From contig JAMXBD010000369.1 of the NCBI GenBank assembly GCA_024138025.1, positions 124,001-188,000 of the forward strand: a stretch of 64,000 nt of DNA, in the 5' to 3' direction. A program made the translations under genes and the position numbers. This DNA is from Combretum micranthum (Eukaryota > Streptophyta > Magnoliopsida > Myrtales > Combretaceae). Shown here in pieces: positions 37,250-48,500 of this stretch; the first letter of the stretch is position 1; every line of letters begins with the position of its first letter. The notes below the pieces were generated by a model. The model had not been told where the DNA came from and did no database searches. It was given only the letters and a program-made list of their open reading frames with translations.

Positions 37250-38415
37250 AAGGAAGATCATCAGATGGAGGTGAACGAGCTGAATGCGATAAAAGTGACC
37301 CATGAAGCCTCAAATATCAAAGCTAAAGGTTTGGAATTCTAAGCGAAGATCAGAAATCTTGGTCCTTATGGCATCAAATCTGGTATTCATATGCTCTTGA
37401 AGCTACCACAAAGAGAAAATAGAGGTAACGGGAGTTGAAGAACCAGTAGGTGGAGCTGGAAGCTGATCAGCATCATTAGAATTTGTGTGTACTCTTGAAC
37501 CAAGAAGAAGAGCACCATTACCAACTAAAGGCTCCAGAGGCTTCTTTCCGACCCTTCTCCCATCTTACCTTTTCCAAGTCCCTAAATTGATTGCATTGAA
37601 AGAAAAAGTAGGGACCTTAACAAAGTCTCAGAGAGAAACTCGATACCTTTGCTCCTTAAAATCTAGGTGATCAACCTACTTCCTCTCAGAACTGCTTGAG
37701 CAAGCTTAGTGGTCACATTCTTAAAAGTCCTAAACTTCAAATCAAAGAAGTAAACCTTATCTTCTCTTAAAATGTGAACCATAAGCCATAGGTCCTATTG
37801 GGTCACTATGGTTTGTTGTCCTTTACATGGGATATAATTGCTTGTTAAAATCTAATGAAGAACCCAACTCTCAAGAGGCAATCTTGAAGAATATAAATTG
37901 TGCAGTTTGTGCCAATTGGAACCCATGCCAAACATAGTAAACAGCTCCTCATAATACTGAGTGCCATCAAAGGTACTAGGCATCCTAACTCTAGTATCAT
38001 CAACCCCAATTAGGCTACAAATATCATGATGTGATATCTCAAGTCTCCTACCATATAGATATGAATACAACATAGGTCGCACAAAACTTGAGCTATTGAA
38101 ACCAGATTCCATCCCAATGCCTAGACTACCATCATCTTCCAGATAATCAGTCAAATTGCAATAAAATAATCTAATAGCCTCCTCATTTACTTCAGCAAGA
38201 AATCTCATTATATCTAAAATATTATTCAAAACTACTCTAGTCATTTTTGGAATTCTAAAGAACTATCATACATCTGCATTTTAGTTTCTACCCACATCAA
38301 AAGGAAGATCTCTGAACAAGGCATACCTGTCTGAATGCTTCCAGGAGGGGAACAGAAACCCATCAAATGTTGGTGGAGCAAGTGGTGCTCGGCCTTTAGC
38401 TGTTCTTGGAGGCAT
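37250..38415 (-). pseudogene. Envelope-like (Sirevirus ORF3-type) remnant
   Basis: The frame starts at the ATG at 38415 (Met-Pro-Pro-Arg-Thr) and meets stops near 38283-38260. It resumes as an open stretch of 130 codons (37852-38244) with Arg-Leu-Phe-Tyr-Cys-Asn-Leu and Tyr-Gly-Arg-Arg-Leu-Glu-Ile followed by a Ser-Leu-Ile-Gly-Val motif. This pattern is seen in proteins labelled envelope-like, or putative plant transposon protein, that lie downstream of pol in Sireviruses. A helical tail with Asn-Thr-Arg-Phe-Asp-Ala-Ile follows at about 37310-37420. Its role in such elements is unproven. This copy is dead, with at least five stops. Confidence 0.65.
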
Positions 38416-38572
38416 AACTCAAAGATCCAAATGAGGGAGAAAGAGAGACAGTTGAGAGAAAAAGAAGAATGGGTGAAGAGAGATGGTAAGGAGAGGGGTA
38501 GTAGAAAATAAGAAAGATATGGAGATAGATTTTGGGTGTTTTTATTGTTTTGTGGTAGAGAGAGACATAGAG

Positions 38573-38575
<3 letters not shown>

Positions 38576-38611
<36 letters not shown>
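38576..38611. repeat. (GA)n microsatellite
   Basis: Eighteen GA units lie in the spacer between the envelope-like frame and pol. Leu-Ser repeats predicted across it on the minus strand are not a gene. Confidence 0.97.
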
Positions 38612-38615
<4 letters not shown>

Positions 38616-39060
38616 AAGGAGAAAGAAGAAGACTAGAGAAATGACGGAGGAGAGAGAAGAAACATTTATATATATATTTGTGAAAAGCAAGCCATCGATG
38701 AGTCGATACTAATAAAATCTTTAAAACAAAATGCCTAGAGCCAATCGAGGGTCAGATTAAGCCCTCAATGGATCGCTTGAGCACATGCTGGTAAGCTAAT
38801 CCTTGATCCATCGACAAGCCGGTGCATTGTTTTGGGTAAAACAGAAGCAATTGACCCTTAGGTCGAGCCTTTGACATGCACACTAGCAAGCTGGTGATTG
38901 GAAGACCAACGAGCCTATCTGTATAGCAAACATGCAACAACAACAAAACATATCATTCAAAAGCATATGATATATATATATATATACACATGTCTGATAT
39001 ATTAACAACTTGTTTAGCCCAAAAATAGGTTCTACATCAACTTGGCTCTATGATATTTAG
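38616..39060. other. Spacer between pol and envelope-like frame
   Basis: No domain is recognisable. It contains a (TA)n run at about 38969-38986. In Sireviruses this interval is normally non-coding. Confidence 0.5.
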
Positions 39061-39083
39061 CATTCATCATTTTTTATCATGTC

Positions 39084-39470
39084 TTATTCTTTTCGTAAAG
39101 TGCAAAAACGATCCTCTCTCAAGGGTTTTGTAAAAATATGAGCTATTTGATTGTTTGTATCAACAAATTCCAAGTTGATATCTCTATTCAGAACATGATT
39201 TCTGATGAAATGTTGTTTAATTTCGATATGCTTGGTTATTGAGAATTGAATTAGATTTTTTGTTAAATTTATAGCACTCGTGTTATCACAACAAATTGGA
39301 ACATTCTCATACTTTAAACCATAATCAAGCAAAGTTTGTTTCATCCATATAATTTGTGCACCATAGCTATTGACAGCTATATACTTAGCTTCAGTAGTTG
39401 AAAGTGCAACTGAATTTTGCTTCTTTAAGTGCTAAGATATTATAAAGTTTCCAAGAAAATGACATATGCT
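39084..39470 (-). pseudogene. Ty1/copia RNase H remnant
   Basis: The open part 39084-39344 has the Cys-Asp-Asn-Thr-Ser-Ala-Ile block, then Thr-Lys-His-Ile-Glu-Ile, Phe-Val-Asp-Thr and Ile-Phe-Thr-Lys-Pro-Leu, the standard C-terminal blocks of copia RNase H. The wording matches the Sirevirus type. The upstream part is frame-shifted near 39345-39430. Confidence 0.93.
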
Positions 39471-40520
39471 GCTTGTGCTTTTCCAATCAACTCTACACCT
39501 AGTAAAGTTAGCATCAGGGTATCCAACTAGATCAAAGAAGGTAAATTTTAGATACCACAAGCCAATTTCAATAGTGCCTACAAGATACTTGAGTTTACGT
39601 TTACTACATTCAAGTATAATTCTTTTGGGCAAGATTGAAATCGTGCACATACACATATCGAGAACATGATATCAGGTCTAGAAGCTGTTAAATATAACAA
39701 ACTATCTATCATACCTTTATAAAGTTTTTCACAAACATTTTTCTCAGTTTCATCTTTATCAAGTTTTATATTTGTGCTAATTGGTGTAGCTCTTATTTTG
39801 CAATTATTCATTTTAAACCTCTTCAACAGATCTTTGGTATATTTTAATTGATTTATAAAGATTCCATTTTTTGATTGCTTTATTTGAAGATTTAAAAATA
39901 ATTAAGTACAACCATCATGTTCATTTCAAATTCTTTCTCATGCATTCAATAAATTCATTTATAAGACTCATGTTAGTAGCTCCAAACACAATGTCATACA
40001 TATAGATTTGCACAATCAATATGTCTAACTAGTGATTTTTCATAAACAGAGTTGTATCAATTTTTCCTCTAGAAAATGCATTATTTAAAAGGAAGCTCCT
40101 GAGTCTTTTATACCAAGCTTTAGGAGCTTACTTTAGACCATAAGGAGCTTTGTTTAGTTTGAAGACATGATCGAGTAATTCATTATTTTCAAAACCTGGC
40201 GGTTGCTCTATATAGACTTTTTCTTTTATTTAACCATTTAAGAAAGCACTTTTAACATCCGTTTGAAAAAGAGTAAAATTTTTAAAAGTAGCAAATGACA
40301 AAAGCATTCTAATAGCTTTTAATTTATCAAGCGAGTAAAGGTCTCATCAAAATCTATGCCTTCTTCTTGATTATAACCTTTAGCAACTAATCTAAAATTT
40401 ATTTCTTATTATTATTCCAGATTCATCAAGTTTGTTTCTATAAACCCATATGATTCAATAACTGGTCTATTATTAGGTCTAGGAACCAATTTTTAAACTT
40501 CATTCCTTGTGAATTAATTT
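39471..40520 (-). pseudogene. Ty1/copia reverse transcriptase remnant, catalytic box damaged
   Basis: An open piece (39578-39826) carries the Tyr-Lys-Gly-Met-Ile-Asp-Ser-Leu-Leu-Tyr-Leu-Thr-Ala-Ser-Arg-Pro-Asp block. Upstream (about 40090-40160) lies the Ala-Pro-Tyr-Gly-Leu-Lys ... Ala-Trp-Tyr block. The catalytic Tyr-Val-Asp-Asp box is at about 39990 and reads Tyr-Met-Tyr-Asp, so its first Asp is lost. Many stops interrupt the domain. Confidence 0.88.
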
Positions 40521-40599
40521 AATTCTTCTTGCATAGCTCATATCCAAAACTCATATTTTAAAGCTTCTTATGTATCTTTAGGCTCTATTTGAGATAGAA

Positions 40600-41704
40600 A
40601 AAAATAGATGACTCATATTTCTTAAGGATGATCTTGTTTGTACCATATTAGAATGTTCACCTATTATTAGATCTTTTAGATGTGATCTTGCATATTTTCA
40701 TTCTTTAGGAAGATTATTATTAGCAAGTTCATGTACATAATTCTTATTATGTTCATCTACTTCTTTATTATTATTTTCAAAAGAAAACTTTTCTAAATCA
40801 GCATAAACATCATCAGCATCATCACTTGAACATAAATAAGGCAAAGATTCATCAAAAGCAACATGAATGGATTTTCAACAACTAAAGATCTCTTATTAAA
40901 CACCTTATGCTCTACTAGTTAAAAAATAACCTAGAGAAATTACTTCATCACTTTTAGCATCAAACTTAGCTAATTGTTCTTTTTCATTATTTAGAATGTA
41001 ACATTTAGTGTTAAAAGGATAAAAATAAGAGATGCTATGTCTTTTTCCTTTCTAAAGCTCACAGGGGTTTTCTTGAGAATTGGTTTTATGAAAACTCTAT
41101 TTGATATATAACAAGTAGTATTTACAGCTTTAGCCTAAAAATATTTTTGTAAATTGTTTTCACGCAATATAGCTCTAGCCATTTCAATTAAAGTTCTATT
41201 TTTCCTTTCGACTACATCATTTTGTTGTGAAGTTCTGTGTGTTGAAAAAGTATGTTCCATGTCGTATTTACTATAAAGATCATCCATTTCATAATTTTCA
41301 AATTCTCCCTCATGATCACTTCGAACAAATATAATGTTAAGACCTTTTTCATTTTGGATTTTCTTACAATATCTAAAATAGACATGGTTTGTTTCATCTT
41401 TAGATGCAAGGAAGAAATTTCATGTATATCTAGAAAAGTCATCAACAATAACCAAAGTATATTTTTTTGCCTCCCAAACTTAGAGTTTGAGTAGGACCAA
41501 AGAAGTACATATGCAATAGCTTTAATGGCTCAAAAGTGGAAATAGCATCCTTAAATTTAAAAAAAAAAAAAAGTCTTAATTTTCTTTCCTTGTTGAATTG
41601 CTTGACAAATCTTGTCTTTTTAAAAAAATATTTTTGATAAATATTTGATAAGATTCTTTTTAACTAATTTTGAAATTACATCTATAATAGCATGTCCTAA
41701 TTTT
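40600..41704 (-). pseudogene. Ty1/copia integrase core remnant
   Basis: The reading after about 41275 gives His-Arg-Thr-Ser-Gln-Gln-Asn then Val-Val-Glu-Arg-Lys-Asn-Arg-Thr-Leu, the segment with the catalytic Glu of the DDE core. The open stretch at 41212-41448 on the same strand is another frame over the same part. Next to 41700 the frame holds the Leu-Gly-His of the N-terminal zinc finger, cut off by the MITE. The poly-A/T run at about 41560-41572 adds a frameshift. Confidence 0.85.
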
Positions 41705-42453
41705 TAAAGCTAGGCAAGTGGGTTAAATGGGTCAACCCGGCCCTGCCCATGCGGGTTGGTGGGTTAAACGGGTCAACAAATTTTAACCCATTTTAATAAA
41801 CGGGCCAAAATTTATAACCCTAACCCAACCCACACGGGCTAGTGGGTTAAACGGGTCAGCCCACTAACTTGACTCATTTAAAATTTAACAAAAGAACAAT
41901 ATTATATCTCCATGTAATGGTTGTAGATGGATGGTTTCCGTCCCCCATAGCCCTGAAGCTGTTCTCATCAATTAGTTAATTAAGGCTAAAGAGTTTCATC
42001 AGTCTACTGCAAGTGCATTGCTTTCACACACAATGGGAAAAAAAAGAAGGAAAAGTAGTATGTTGTAATATGAAATGATAATTTTAATGGTATTGATTGT
42101 AGACCAAATTGCGTTTCGGCAGTAGCAAGTAATAAAATTTGACCACAGGATCTGATCAACTTGATAAACAAATAAATCATGATTTTGCATAGAAAAGTAT
42201 TGCACGTGAAGATCGTAGCTTTTTAGGTTAGTGAAAAAATTCCCTCCTTTTCAATTGAAGCAGCATAGAGTTTAACGCTAGAAAAAGTGGGCCAACCTGG
42301 CCCATTGCGGGTTAACCCGCTTTAACCCGTAGGTTAAACGGCTGGGTTTTTTTAGCCCGCTTTTAAACGGATTGAAAAAAATCAACCATAACCCATTTTA
42401 AAAGTGGGATAAACGGGTCAACCCACGGGTTATGGCCCATTTGTCCAGCTCTA
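41705..42453. mobile_element. hAT-type non-autonomous element (MITE), 749 bp
   Basis: It is flanked by a perfect 8-bp TSD CTAATTTT (41697-41704 and 42454-42461). The ends form an imperfect 18-bp inverted repeat (TAAAGCTAGGCAAGTGGG, and TAGAGCTGGACAAATGGG from the other strand; 14 of 18 match). Many GGGTTAAACGGGTCAACCC-like words fill the first and last 180 bp in both orientations. The core has no gene. It sits in the integrase of the Sirevirus, so it is younger than that element. Confidence 0.92.
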
Positions 42454-42600
42454 CTAATTTTCTATGTCATAGCTAATTATTGTCATTTTGGGAATATAAA
42501 CAAGTTTCATTTGATGATTTGAGTTCATCCAGATTAGTTTGTAAATATTTCTACGTCTATACCCTTCAAAATGAGCTTGATTATTATCGACTCTTTAAAT
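42454..42600 (-). pseudogene. Integrase N-terminal part upstream of the MITE
   Basis: It reads Gly-Tyr-Arg-Arg-Arg-Asn-Ile-Tyr and on to the His of the zinc finger at the MITE edge. A stop lies at about 42590. This is the other half of the split integrase. Confidence 0.7.
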
Positions 42601-42880
42601 AGAGTATTTATTGGCAAGAAATGTTACTCTAAAACCATTATCGCACAATTGACTTACGCTAAACAGATTATGTTTTAGATCATCAACCAACAACGCATTT
42701 TTAATAATTAAATCTTTGTTTATAAGAGTGTTACCTTTATCAAGAATAGTTGACTTGTGATTGTCTCCAAAGGTAACATTTCCTTGATCTCTCAAATCTA
42801 AAGATGTGAACATGGATGCGTCTCCAATCATGTGTCTAAAGCAGCCACTATCCAAGTACAATTTGTTATTCCCACTTGAA
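42595..42880 (-). pseudogene. Ty1/copia aspartic protease remnant
   Basis: The minus frame begins Tyr-Leu-Asp-Ser-Gly-Cys with the catalytic Asp-Ser-Gly intact, then Met-Ile-Gly-Asp, and ends with Asn-Leu-Phe-Ser-Val-Ser-Gln-Leu-Cys-Asp and Gly-Phe, as in copia proteases. Unlike the protease of the neighbouring chromovirus, the active-site triplet is preserved here. The enzyme would release Gag and Pol proteins. Confidence 0.92.
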
Positions 42881-44400
42881 GATTCCTATAAAATAGAGTA
42901 TTATTTCTATGGTATCCATTTGATTTTGGGTCATTTTTTGTTAAGTAAAACAAGGATTTCTCTCCTAGGCATGGTTTTTCTTATTGGATAATTGTGTGCA
43001 AGATGACTAGATTTGCTGCAGTAATAGCATGTTCCATAGGTGGTTTTTACAAAACGAGTATTGTGGGATTTTCAGTTATTTTCTCTACTATAGCTAATTC
43101 CATATTTATTTAAATCACACTTTTGTTATCCAAGAAGTGCATTCAAATTCTTTTTCCCATTAGTGAACTTGGCTATAGTTGCTTTTGAATAATCTAAGCT
43201 AGCTTTTAATAAAGTATTTTCATTATTTAGTTCATCTCGCTCGTTTAGGCTTTCATTACTGCTACTGGCACATTCAGCATTATTATTATTTATAGTTTTA
43301 ATTTCAAGATCAAGTAAGTTATTTTCAATTGTTAATTTTTCATTAATCTTGCTTAACTCATCATTTTTGCTTCTTAGCTTCTTACACTTATTATTCCTCT
43401 TTTCATTTTCTAATATTAGGATATTTATTTTTTCATATAGCTTTTCATTTTCTAATTTAATCTCCTTATGTTCAATTTTAAATTTATCTAATTCATTCTC
43501 CTAAATCCATTATTAATGTTTTAAGCATGATATTCTTTTTCTCAAGTTTTACTAATTTATTGCATACTTTATCATAATAGCACACATCTCATCATAAGAA
43601 GGAGGAGATGGAGAACTTACTTCATCATCCAATGCCATAAAGCACACATTCCAACCTGAGTCACTTGAGTCATCATCACTCTAAGTGGCGATGAGAGCTT
43701 CTTTTTTGGATCCTTTAGAAGCTTTCTTAAGCAGTAGATAGTATTGCTAGATGTGTTTTAGTTTGTGACATTTGAAGTAAGTTATCACATCTTTCTTCTT
43801 GTATCTCAATGAGTTACTATCATCATTTACTCTCTTTATCTTATTGCTGGGCCTCATGAGCTTCTTAAGCCTTTTGGCCATCAAGACAAGTTCTTCCTTA
43901 TCGTCGTCATCATCATCATCGTTGAAATCATGACTTGTAGCTTTTAGAGCAATGGCTTTCTTATTTGATTCCTCTCCTTGCTTCTTGATTAGCTCATGTG
44001 TTTTGAGTTCTCTAAGGAGTTCCTCTTTGCTCATGGCACTAAAGTCTTATGCTTCTTCAATGGTTGTTCTCTTTACTTCCCTATCATTAGGTAGTGACCT
44101 GAGAAGTTTAGAATTTATTTCCAAGTTAGTGAAATTCTTCCAAAATACACTCAAAAGATTTATAATGTTGATGAATCTATTATGCATCTCATCTATAGAT
44201 TCATTTGGGAGCATTTTGAAATCTTCAAACTTACCACACAAAAGACTTATTTTTATATCTCTTACTCTTGAAGTTCCTTTATAAGTCTTTTCTAATTCAT
44301 CTAATATTTCTTTAGTTGATTTGAATGTACAAATTCTATTGAAATCACTTTCATTTAGTCCACAATGCAAAATATTCATGGCTATTTCATTCCTATCCAA
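42881..44400 (-). pseudogene. Sirevirus gag remnant with coiled coil and two damaged zinc knuckles
   Basis: The N-terminal part (44047-44400, UBN2-like) has Leu-Asp-Glu-Leu-Glu-Lys-Thr-Tyr-Lys-Gly-Thr. After a stop at about 44045 the frame continues (43747-44034) with an Asp-rich run and reaches a first knuckle whose first Cys is Tyr. A long Lys/Glu/Asn-rich coiled coil follows (about 43260-43510), with a stop near 43503. A second knuckle (about 42985-43035) has Tyr for its last Cys. Sirevirus Gag proteins are longer than other copia Gags and carry such a coiled coil, reported in relatives to contact dynein light chain. Confidence 0.88.
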
Positions 44401-44640
44401 TCTTCTTCATTATAATCTTTTTCTTCTTTTCCTTCTATAGTTAAAGGCTTATTTTCTATAACATTCCATATCAATCTATTTTCAGCTTTTAAAAAAATTT
44501 TCATTTTATACTTCCAATATAGGTAGTTACCCCTACTTAGAAGAGGTGGCCTATTAATAACTTAACCTTCTAGAAACTTTAGTGCATTTGATACTATGAT
44601 CTTTACTCTATATGCGATTAAGCATAGAAAAATTGAGACA

Positions 44641-45510
44641 TGAAAAGGTACTAGAAAATACTCGAGAGTGGGGATGAATTGAGTATTTGACCTAAAATGC
44701 ACAAATAGATAATTTTTATGCAAAGGATCATATTAACCTTAATAGCAGCAGATAACACAACAACAAATTATAATATGAAATATAAAAGAGATAGGAATAT
44801 AAAAATTCAACCTAAATTCAACGTGGAGTTCAACCTACTTTCTACTCGTTAACATTCACAAATGTCTCCAATCGAGAACTTCATAGTCACTTTATTGATC
44901 ACAAAAACACACGCTCAAACTGAGCAATACATGAGTTTACAAAGTCAGGAAATAAAATATTCCCTTCAACTTTGCATTGCTCTCCTATAAAATACAAAGA
45001 TAAGAACAAAGCACTTTAAGTTGATTTTCTATCTCTTACAAAGATTTGCAAATTAATGAACAAGAGATCATAAATTAAGAGAGAATTCTTCATTGTTAGT
45101 TTGCAAATGAAAGCTCTCAAAAGTTATCTGAATCTCCAAGGGAAAGTGTATTTATAGGCTTCAAGAACTTAAATGTGCATTGGAAATAACGTCTGACAGA
45201 TGGCAATAATTAATGCGCGCAACGGTCAATTTAATTGCCAATTGATTCACTAGTACATGCTCCTACTAGCTCGTCAGTCCAAAGATCTCACATGTCATAC
45301 CTTGTATTTAAGACTCGACCTGCACTATGTTTAGTTTCATTAGAACGACTCATCGGTGCCATCCCTGCAAGCTTTACAGCACACATACGCACAACACATA
45401 TTTCTATATATACATTTATTATCAATCATGTTCAAGTGAAGTGTGTTTACAATATCTTTTCATAACTTTTGTTCTCATCAAAATTATATATAAAATAATT
45501 TATTTTAATA
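44641..45510 (-). repeat. 5' LTR of the Sirevirus
   Basis: Partner of 35960-36839, with the matching TATA box (minus, CCTATAAATA at 45149-45158). Its outer terminus has TA where the partner has CA. A fair but imperfect PBS-like word (AGTATCAAATGC, minus, about 44587-44598) lies about 40 bp further in than expected. Confidence 0.85.
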
Positions 45511-48500
45511 AAACCCAATAGTCACTCCCCTAAGGCCACATGTAGTGTGGAACACATGCTGAATGCGTGTGACTACTACAATCGGATCTACCCCACTACA
45601 AAGATTTAGGTGGTTTAGAAACTATTTAAAAGATGTGAATTAGTCCTCTTCAATAGATTAATAAGAAACTAAATGTGGATGTTTTAGAGGATGAAGTGAA
45701 ACAAGTAGTTTGTCATATTAGATGTTTGAGAGTACCTAAATAAGATAGTTTCTCAACATGTTTTATCAACACTATTGATACATCATAGGTTGTTCAATTG
45801 TAAAGACGATCCGATCCATTTTTTTTGCAAGTAACTTCCTTAACTCTCAAAATCTATTTGATTTAGGTTTAAAACCTAAAATTCTAAAATAGAAGTCCTT
45901 AAATCAATTTAAATCCATCAACCTTTGGAATTTTAACTATAAAATAATCTCAAAAATCCTAGTCAACCTTAGAACCTTTTATAAGTGAGATCGTAACTTG
46001 AAACTAAAGTATTTTATCTCAACACACTTAATCTAAAGTAATATTTTGATTGCTGATGAAATGTTCCATCATAATTTATAACTGTGCATTAAAGCTTGGT
46101 AAGAGCAAAATATATGATTGAATTGAACTTGATTATTTGGGAGCATTTCTATTGAAAATGGGTTTGGTTCCTAGACGTGTTAATGTATGGTAAAGATGAG
46201 ATAGAGTCAAAACATCATAAGCCTTAAGCTAGGAACCTTTTGTCCACTTATTTATTTGTTATTGTATTGGATATGCCTTCTAAAGGGTCACAAAAATAAG
46301 TAGAAAGGGGACTTTTAAAGGGGTTAGATATGAGAAATAGTGTCTTAAGGTTTCATTTTTACTTTTTGATAATGATTCACTTTTTTCCTTGATACTATAT
46401 AGATTAACTAAACTAAACTAAAAATGTTTTCTTGGAATATTATAAGGCAACTAAAGCGGAGGGTAAACTTTTCAAAATCCAATATGTTCTTTCGTAAGAA
46501 CAATCATACCAATTAGTAAAAGAAACTAATTAGAACATTGGACCTTATGGTTTGTTCAAATCTAGGAAGATATTTTAGACTTTCTACAATTTTTTGTTTG
46601 CTTAATTTTGAGATACTTTAAGGGTTTGATTTCCCTCATAATTTAGGTATTGAGGTTAATAGTTAACTAACTAGACGTTGGTGCAATTAGTAAAAATGTA
46701 AAGGGAAAGTTCGCTACACTAGCTAGAAGTTGCTTCCCATGCTAGCTAAGGGAGGAGCCAGATTTAGAGATTTACTCTTGTTTATTGTTGCTTTGTTAGA
46801 TATTTTTGCATAGAGGATACATAATCCAAAGGCGTTATAGGTTATGATCTTAAAGGGACTCTATTTTCCTATAGAAGAGTTCTTAGGCTTTGTCAAGTAA
46901 TTTAGAAGGCCAAAACATAATTAGAAAGAATAGGTGTAAAAATTAATAAAGTTATATCAATTACTATAATGGAAGAACTAGTAAAGGCCTTCTGAATCTC
47001 TCACTTGTTGAGGTTTGTATATGTAGAAGCTTGCTGACCTAAGAAGGACACGTTCCCTTAACTTGTCGTTCTTTCACTAGATAATGGGTAACAAGTGTCA
47101 TTGATGGAACAAAAGATATCTTGGGGTAGGAAAGTGGTTTTCCTTTCCCTCCTTTATAAATTGTAAATAGGTCGGCCTTAGGTTAGAAGGCCCAGTAGTG
47201 TTACTGATGGGGAAAATGATAACTTTAGGCTAAAAAGTGGTTTTCCTTTTCCTCTTTTATGAGAGTTAAGTGGGCCAACCTTGAGTTGGAAGGCTAGTAG
47301 AAAAATAATTAACACCATGTAAACATTATGTGTTTAAATGAAAGAAAAGGAAAAGAAGAACGAAATAAGTGTTATAATGTGAAAGAATAGGAATGGAAAA
47401 AGAATCAATTAAGTAAATTTAGTCTATTTTAACTCTAGATCTAGTTTACTTAGAGAAAATATGGGATGTATTATTGGATACAAAATGGCACTAGGTTTTC
47501 CTCCTTCAAACTATATGGTTTATTTTTGTCCTATTTAATTCAACCAAAACCAATAGGCTGTAAGGCCCTAAAACAATGAACCATGATTGACCCATTTGAG
47601 GCTTATTTTGTGTCAAGTCTTGAGACCAACAGGACCTAGTAGCTCCATATTAGGTCTAAGAACCCTATGGTTTTGATTGGTTCGATTCATAGCCTTCTTA
47701 CCTATTGGTTTGAGCATTTTTCTTTTTTCTTTACTTGTTCATAATCTTCCCTTTATAATAATTTAAAGCACATAACAAATTACAAGTTTATAATTCATTA
47801 ATTAGATTTGTCTCATTTAAGTGGGATAATAGACTTCATCTAGGGAAAAAACACATATATAGGAATAATAATCTCTTTATAATGAAATATAAATGTGACA
47901 AAAATAAGTAAGATAGCACTATTTTTCTTATATGAAAAGATGAAAATACAAGACAACAAAACCATTAAAATCTTACAATTTATTGTCATTTTGTACTATT
48001 AATGTTTATTTTCATATTATGTAAGTTTGTAAGTGCCTCTATAAATCGTATTACAATCAACATTAGTGTCACCTTATGTGATGCCACTCCTATATGTTAA
48101 AGTAAAATGATACAACTAAAAGAGTAAAACATGCACCCAAATATCTACAAGATTTTATTTAGTAAAGAATACTAGTATATGAGGTATAATCAACTCAATA
48201 ACAAACTTTCGGTAAGTTATAGTTGTTGACAAATCATTTACTGGAATAACTAATATCAAAACAACATCTAAAAAGGGAACAACAATTAGAGAAGAGTCAC
48301 CTGCGAAATCTATCTTCTTGAACTTGATCTTGAGTTCTTTTGGAGTTGTTGGTCACTTGAAGAATCAATGAGTACCTTTCTTTTCCTCACATGTAAACAC
48401 AAACAAACACAGACTTACATTAGTAACATTTCACGTTGAAACCAATAAAACCCCTAATACATCATTCTTCTTTTGCAAAGAAAGAGTTCATAAAATTTCA

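Larger units (their letters stand above)
35960..45510 (-). mobile_element. Ty1/copia Sirevirus, decayed, about 9.5 kb including a nested MITE
   Basis: Direct repeats of about 880 and 870 bp (35960-36839 and 44641-45510) enclose minus-strand remnants in the order gag, protease, integrase, RT, RNase H, then an envelope-like reading frame. Protease before integrase before RT is the copia order. The long coiled-coil gag with an extra zinc knuckle and the envelope-like frame after pol are Sirevirus traits. The flanks AAACA (35955-35959) and AAACC (45511-45515) could be a 5-bp TSD with one change. Stops and frameshifts are frequent throughout. Confidence 0.92.

Noticed and set aside
38241..38690. 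149-codon minus-strand open frame with Leu-Ser repeats
   Set aside because: It is produced by the GA repeat and by a second frame over the envelope-like start, and lacks protein character.
44586..44602. PBS for the Sirevirus
   Set aside because: AGTATCAAATGC resembles the Met-tRNA complement only partly and lies about 40 bp inside the LTR edge.
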